From the NCBI GenBank assembly GCA_002749535.1, contig MZZL01000389.1, positions 141,953 through 205,952 of the forward strand: a stretch of DNA of 64,000 nucleotides, written 5' to 3'. Source of the stretch: Apophysomyces variabilis. Its lineage: Eukaryota > Mucoromycota > Mucoromycetes > Mucorales > Mucoraceae. Below the pieces are notes generated by a model. The model was not told the DNA's origin, did not search any database, and saw only the letters and a list, made by a program, of their open reading frames with translations. Numbering within the stretch: the first letter of the stretch is position 1; every line of letters starts with the position of its first letter. Positions 61,126 through 64,000 of this stretch are shown here, one piece after another. Position numbers and translations under genes: made by a program.

Positions 61126-62893
61126 ATGTTTGTTTCATTTCTACCGTTTACTGCTAGTCTGTTGACTGCGATTGCTCTTTTCTGGGAGTCTGCGGAAGCA
61201 GTAACAACGACACGAACTAAGGTCGCTATTCTTGGTGGTGGTGTTAGTGGTATCAGTGCTGCTCGTAACCTGACACAGAATGGCATTGATGACTTTATCA
61301 TTGTGGAAGCGAGACACATACTCGGTGGTATTTCTCGTTATGCCCATGTCTCCATGCCAAGGTAACATTTGTCATAGGCAGAGCACAAGACACTGCCTTC
61401 GCAGGCACCCGAGTGGAGCTAGGCTGCAACTGGGTTCAAGGCCTTGGAACCAACCCTATTAATCAGCTTCGTCGAAAGTACAATCTGAATACAACTAGAA
61501 CAGACAACGATGACGTGGTATTTTACAACGAAAATGGAAAGCTCGAAGGCAAGGAGGAATATAACAGGTGCGTGTAAAAAGATCGGAAGCCGTCATTTGC
61601 TAACGGATGAGTAGATTTATCAAGGCCTATGATACAATGACCAAACTTGCTGGTAAACCGATAACTGCTGGAAAAAGATACTGTTCACACAGATATTCAC
61701 TGGGATTACAGAAAAGAGACTCGCTAAAAATATGGTTGACCTTTCAGCTCGTACAGCGTTTGAAATGGTTGGGTGGAACCCAAAGACTCCTGTAGAGGCC
61801 GCGGCTGAATACTATGGTTTTGATTACGAATGGGCTGAAGATCCGCCAGTTACTTCTGCCATTTACGCTGCTGTCAGCGAAAATGCCACATCTTCTAGTT
61901 TTGGCCCTAATAGCGAAGGCAATCTTTTTGTGCTTGACAAGCGGTATATGATGTATATAGATAAGGCTAGAACGCTAACGAGGCCCCTTGCAGTGGATTC
62001 AAGTACCCTTTTATTCAAGAAGCTAAAAAATTCCTTAAAGAAAATGACCCCAGACTTAAATTGAATACTAAGGTCACTACAATCGAATATGACCAAAACG
62101 GAGTGCAGATCCATACAGATCAGGGTGACCTTATTGAAGCCGACTATGCAATTGTTACCTTCTCGTAAGTTACCTGCATCTCAAGGGGACTTCTAATGTT
62201 TATTGTAGGCTTGGAGTTCTGCAAAATGACGATGTCAAGTGGTCTCCTCCATTCCCTAGTTGGAAGAAGGAAGGACTTTCTGGTTTCCACATGGCTACTT
62301 ATACCAAAATTTTCATGAACTTCCCTTATCAATTCTGGGATGACAATCAGTTCACCGTCTACGCCGACCCTAATCGTAGAGGTTATTATACCGCATGGCA
62401 GAATTTGAACGCGCCAGGGTTCTACCCCAAAAACACCACTACCAATATCTTCTTTGTCACTGTCACACAATACCAGTCTTTTGCAGCCGAGTCTATGACG
62501 GATGAAGAAGTCAAGGATGAAATCATGGCCGTTCTCCGTTCAATGTACGGTGAAGATGTACCTGAGCCAACGGAGTTCCTGTTTCCGCGTTGGCATTCCG
62601 ACCCTCTATTCAGAGGGTCGTTCTCTAATTGGCCTATTGGTGAACTTGGAGCGCATCATGTCAATATGAAAGCTCCTCTACATAATCGTGTTTTCTTCGG
62701 AGGCGAACATATGCATGGTGAATATTTTGGCTACTTGCAAGGTGCATGGTTTAGCGGTGCAGACGCAGCCAGTGATGTCACTCAATGCATTAAGAGAAAA
62801 TGTCGTCGCGCAAAGTACTATCCTGTACTCACAAACGCCAAACTACAGCCAGAATTTATCCGCAGAGTTGGTTTTGTTCCACACTACCTATAA
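61126..62893 (+). CDS. Secreted polyamine-oxidase-like flavoenzyme, copy 2
   Basis: Six exons: 61126-61327, 61378-61567, 61615-61652, 61712-61943, 61994-62164 and 62209-62893, giving 505 aa. The start is the ATG of MFVSFLPFTASLL; the in-frame TTG codons upstream are not used. Signal peptide, dinucleotide motif (VAILGGGVSGISAARNL), active-site Lys (YTKIFMNFPYQF) and FAD tail are as in copy 1. Exon lengths match copy 1 exactly (202, 190, 270, 171, 685) except that the third exon is split by an extra 59-nt intron (61653-61711) after KLA. The C-terminal FAD motif differs: FFGGEHMHGEYF in place of FFAGEAMHDEEF. Both copies end in a related Lys/Arg/Gly/Phe tail. Function is as for copy 1; the substrate may have diverged. 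Confidence 0.92.
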
Positions 62894-63938
62894 CTGAGTC
62901 TCCCATTTAATAAATTCATCACTCTCATCGATGGCTTTTACGCCGTACAGCCGTCGTTATGGCGGTTTCACTTCTGTGCCACTCATATGTAGCAATTGGC
63001 GGAATTCCCAAAACGTTACAAACCTATACGTCGCTTATGCGTTGAACAACGGTGATATCGGAAAGTGGAGTTATTGACATCCTTGTTGAGATTCCGTTTT
63101 CTTACTGCTTGGAGTAAAAGGCTGCTCCTCATGATATTTCCTCAAAGATAGCATTAGCTATCGTCACTGAAATAAGCTACAACTTATACAAGTTATAGGC
63201 TGCATACAAAGAACAACTGTAGTCAAAGACATACCTGTTCATGGTATTGCAACAAACACAGTTTCAGTTATCTTATGACTCGTAATCATCGATTTTCATG
63301 CTTCTGTTGCCAACGGTAGTATCGGAAAAATACCAACGATATGGTTACGGCTGTCACGGCGACCTCCTGCATTACTGTGCTTGATCTCCTTCCCATTTTT
63401 GTACAAGGGATAAAGTCCCATTTTGGAGACGCCCATTTCTGTGACTCCTACCAAATAGATTTTTTGTGGCGTTACTTGTGCCTACTTTTTTACCCAATCC
63501 GCTTTACGCCATGCAGTTCTTATGTGAACCCTAATGGCAATAGCCTTTGGTACTAAACTTAGCTATAGTTATAGATTCTTTTGTATTTCACAGTGACAGA
63601 GGTTTTGAACGCTGTGTGCTAGGCATGCATATAGAATAACAAATTGAAGCGTAAAGTTTCATGTCACGGAAAGAAAAAACCTACATTCAGGAGATTTGCT
63701 TACTGCATGAAGTGCCATGAGTCAAGAGTAACAAATCGCTAACTGTATCTTAACTCTTGGAGGAAGATTTGTTTGTGCCACTGCAACTCTTATTTGTTAC
63801 ATCGTACATAGAGCAAAGAGGCGTTCTTCTTAAACAGGAATTAGACGCATGTACAACAGCAACAACTAATTCACCGGTTGTCAGTTATATAAATAAGCGT
63901 AAACTCCTTAGTTTGTATTTACTGTATCCTAGGCAAAT
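62894..63938. other. Spacer between amine oxidase copies 2 and 3
   Basis: About 1.05 kb with the 3' UTR of copy 2 and promoter of the truncated third copy. A short frame at 63341-63556 has no recognisable motif. Confidence 0.6.
63886..63895 (+). promoter_or_regulatory. TATA box of third amine oxidase copy
   Basis: TATATAAATA begins 53 bp before the ATG at 63939, as in the two complete copies. Confidence 0.6.
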
Positions 63939-64000
63939 ATGCGCTTGAAGTTACTGCCGCTAACTATCACCCTCTCATTTGCCGCCTCTTCCTTCAGCGG
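63939..64000 (+). CDS. Start of probable third amine oxidase copy (cut)
   Basis: The window ends 62 bases into an open frame that begins MRLKLLPLTITLSFAASSFS. This is a signal peptide of the same build as copy 1 (SLAVSLSVAVSSFVG), sits about 1.05 kb after copy 2 and has a TATA box at the same distance. The FAD motif would lie just beyond the window, so identity is inferred. Confidence 0.55.
   Translation, partial: MRLKLLPLTITLSFAASSFS

Noticed and set aside
1..64000. Search by eye for tRNA genes, rRNA, CRISPR arrays and intact transposons with terminal repeats
   Set aside because: No cloverleaf with a convincing T-loop (GGTTCGA-type) context, no regularly spaced repeats and no paired terminal repeats were found. 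A covariance-model search could still find a missed small RNA.

Overview
The window is eukaryotic nuclear DNA, most likely from an early-diverging filamentous fungus of the Mucoromycota (probably Mucorales). Protein-coding genes are split by many short introns, typically 45-65 bases, with GTANGT-like donors and a plain AG acceptor. Fungal families are present: a velvet regulator, a protein with the DUF1752/areA GATA-like motif, a Hos4-like ankyrin protein, an Osh4/Kes1-type lipid-transfer protein and an SPX-RING protein. Relics of two gene families that I associate with Mucorales genomes also occur. No rRNA gene, tRNA gene, CRISPR array, plasmid or phage feature was found.

Layout. 0.15-3.5 kb (-): Hos4-like ankyrin protein. 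5.7-7.3 kb (+): Osh4-type oxysterol-binding protein. 8.6-12.2 kb (-): EVI5/Gyp5-like RabGAP. 13.6-16.4 kb (-): threonyl-tRNA synthetase. 17.2-18.6 kb (-): velvet protein. 18.8-20.7 kb (-): GT49-like glycosyltransferase. 20.9-21.3 kb (+): tiny CYSTM protein sharing a 199-bp bidirectional promoter region with the glycosyltransferase. 21.3-24.6 kb: gene-poor. 24.6-25.3 kb (-): DUF1752 protein. 25.4-27.2 kb (-): ArsB/P-type anion permease. 28.6-34.9 kb (+): giant CH-coiled coil-GAR cytoskeletal cross-linker. 34.9-36.9 kb: spacer with a TnpB/Fanzor-like relic. 36.9-38.6 kb (-): BAR-SH3 protein. 39.4-42.5 kb (+): V-ATPase subunit a. 42.7-51 kb: decayed accessory region with a broken multi-exon gene and a second, longer Fanzor-like relic. 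51.1-53.9 kb (+): M13 (neprilysin-like) ectopeptidase with a substituted zinc ligand. 54.0-55.7 kb (+): SPX-RING ubiquitin ligase ending in a CaaX box. 58.4-64.0 kb (+): tandem array of secreted polyamine-oxidase-like flavoenzymes: two complete copies and the first exon of a third, cut by the window end.

Most intact genes are housekeeping or membrane/traffic functions (lipid transfer, Rab regulation, membrane curvature, vacuolar acidification, phosphate signalling, cytoskeleton) and do not form one pathway. The accessory signals worth attention are the two relics of RNA-guided-nuclease-type (TnpB/Fanzor) genes, the broken lineage-specific gene beside one of them, the M13 protein lacking its usual third zinc ligand, the CaaX-ended SPX-RING protein, the amine oxidase array in which one copy has an extra intron, and two GC-AG introns. 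Exon boundaries were read by eye from splice motifs and reading-frame continuity. All intact gene models, apart from one intron in the CH/GAR gene, close to a whole number of codons.
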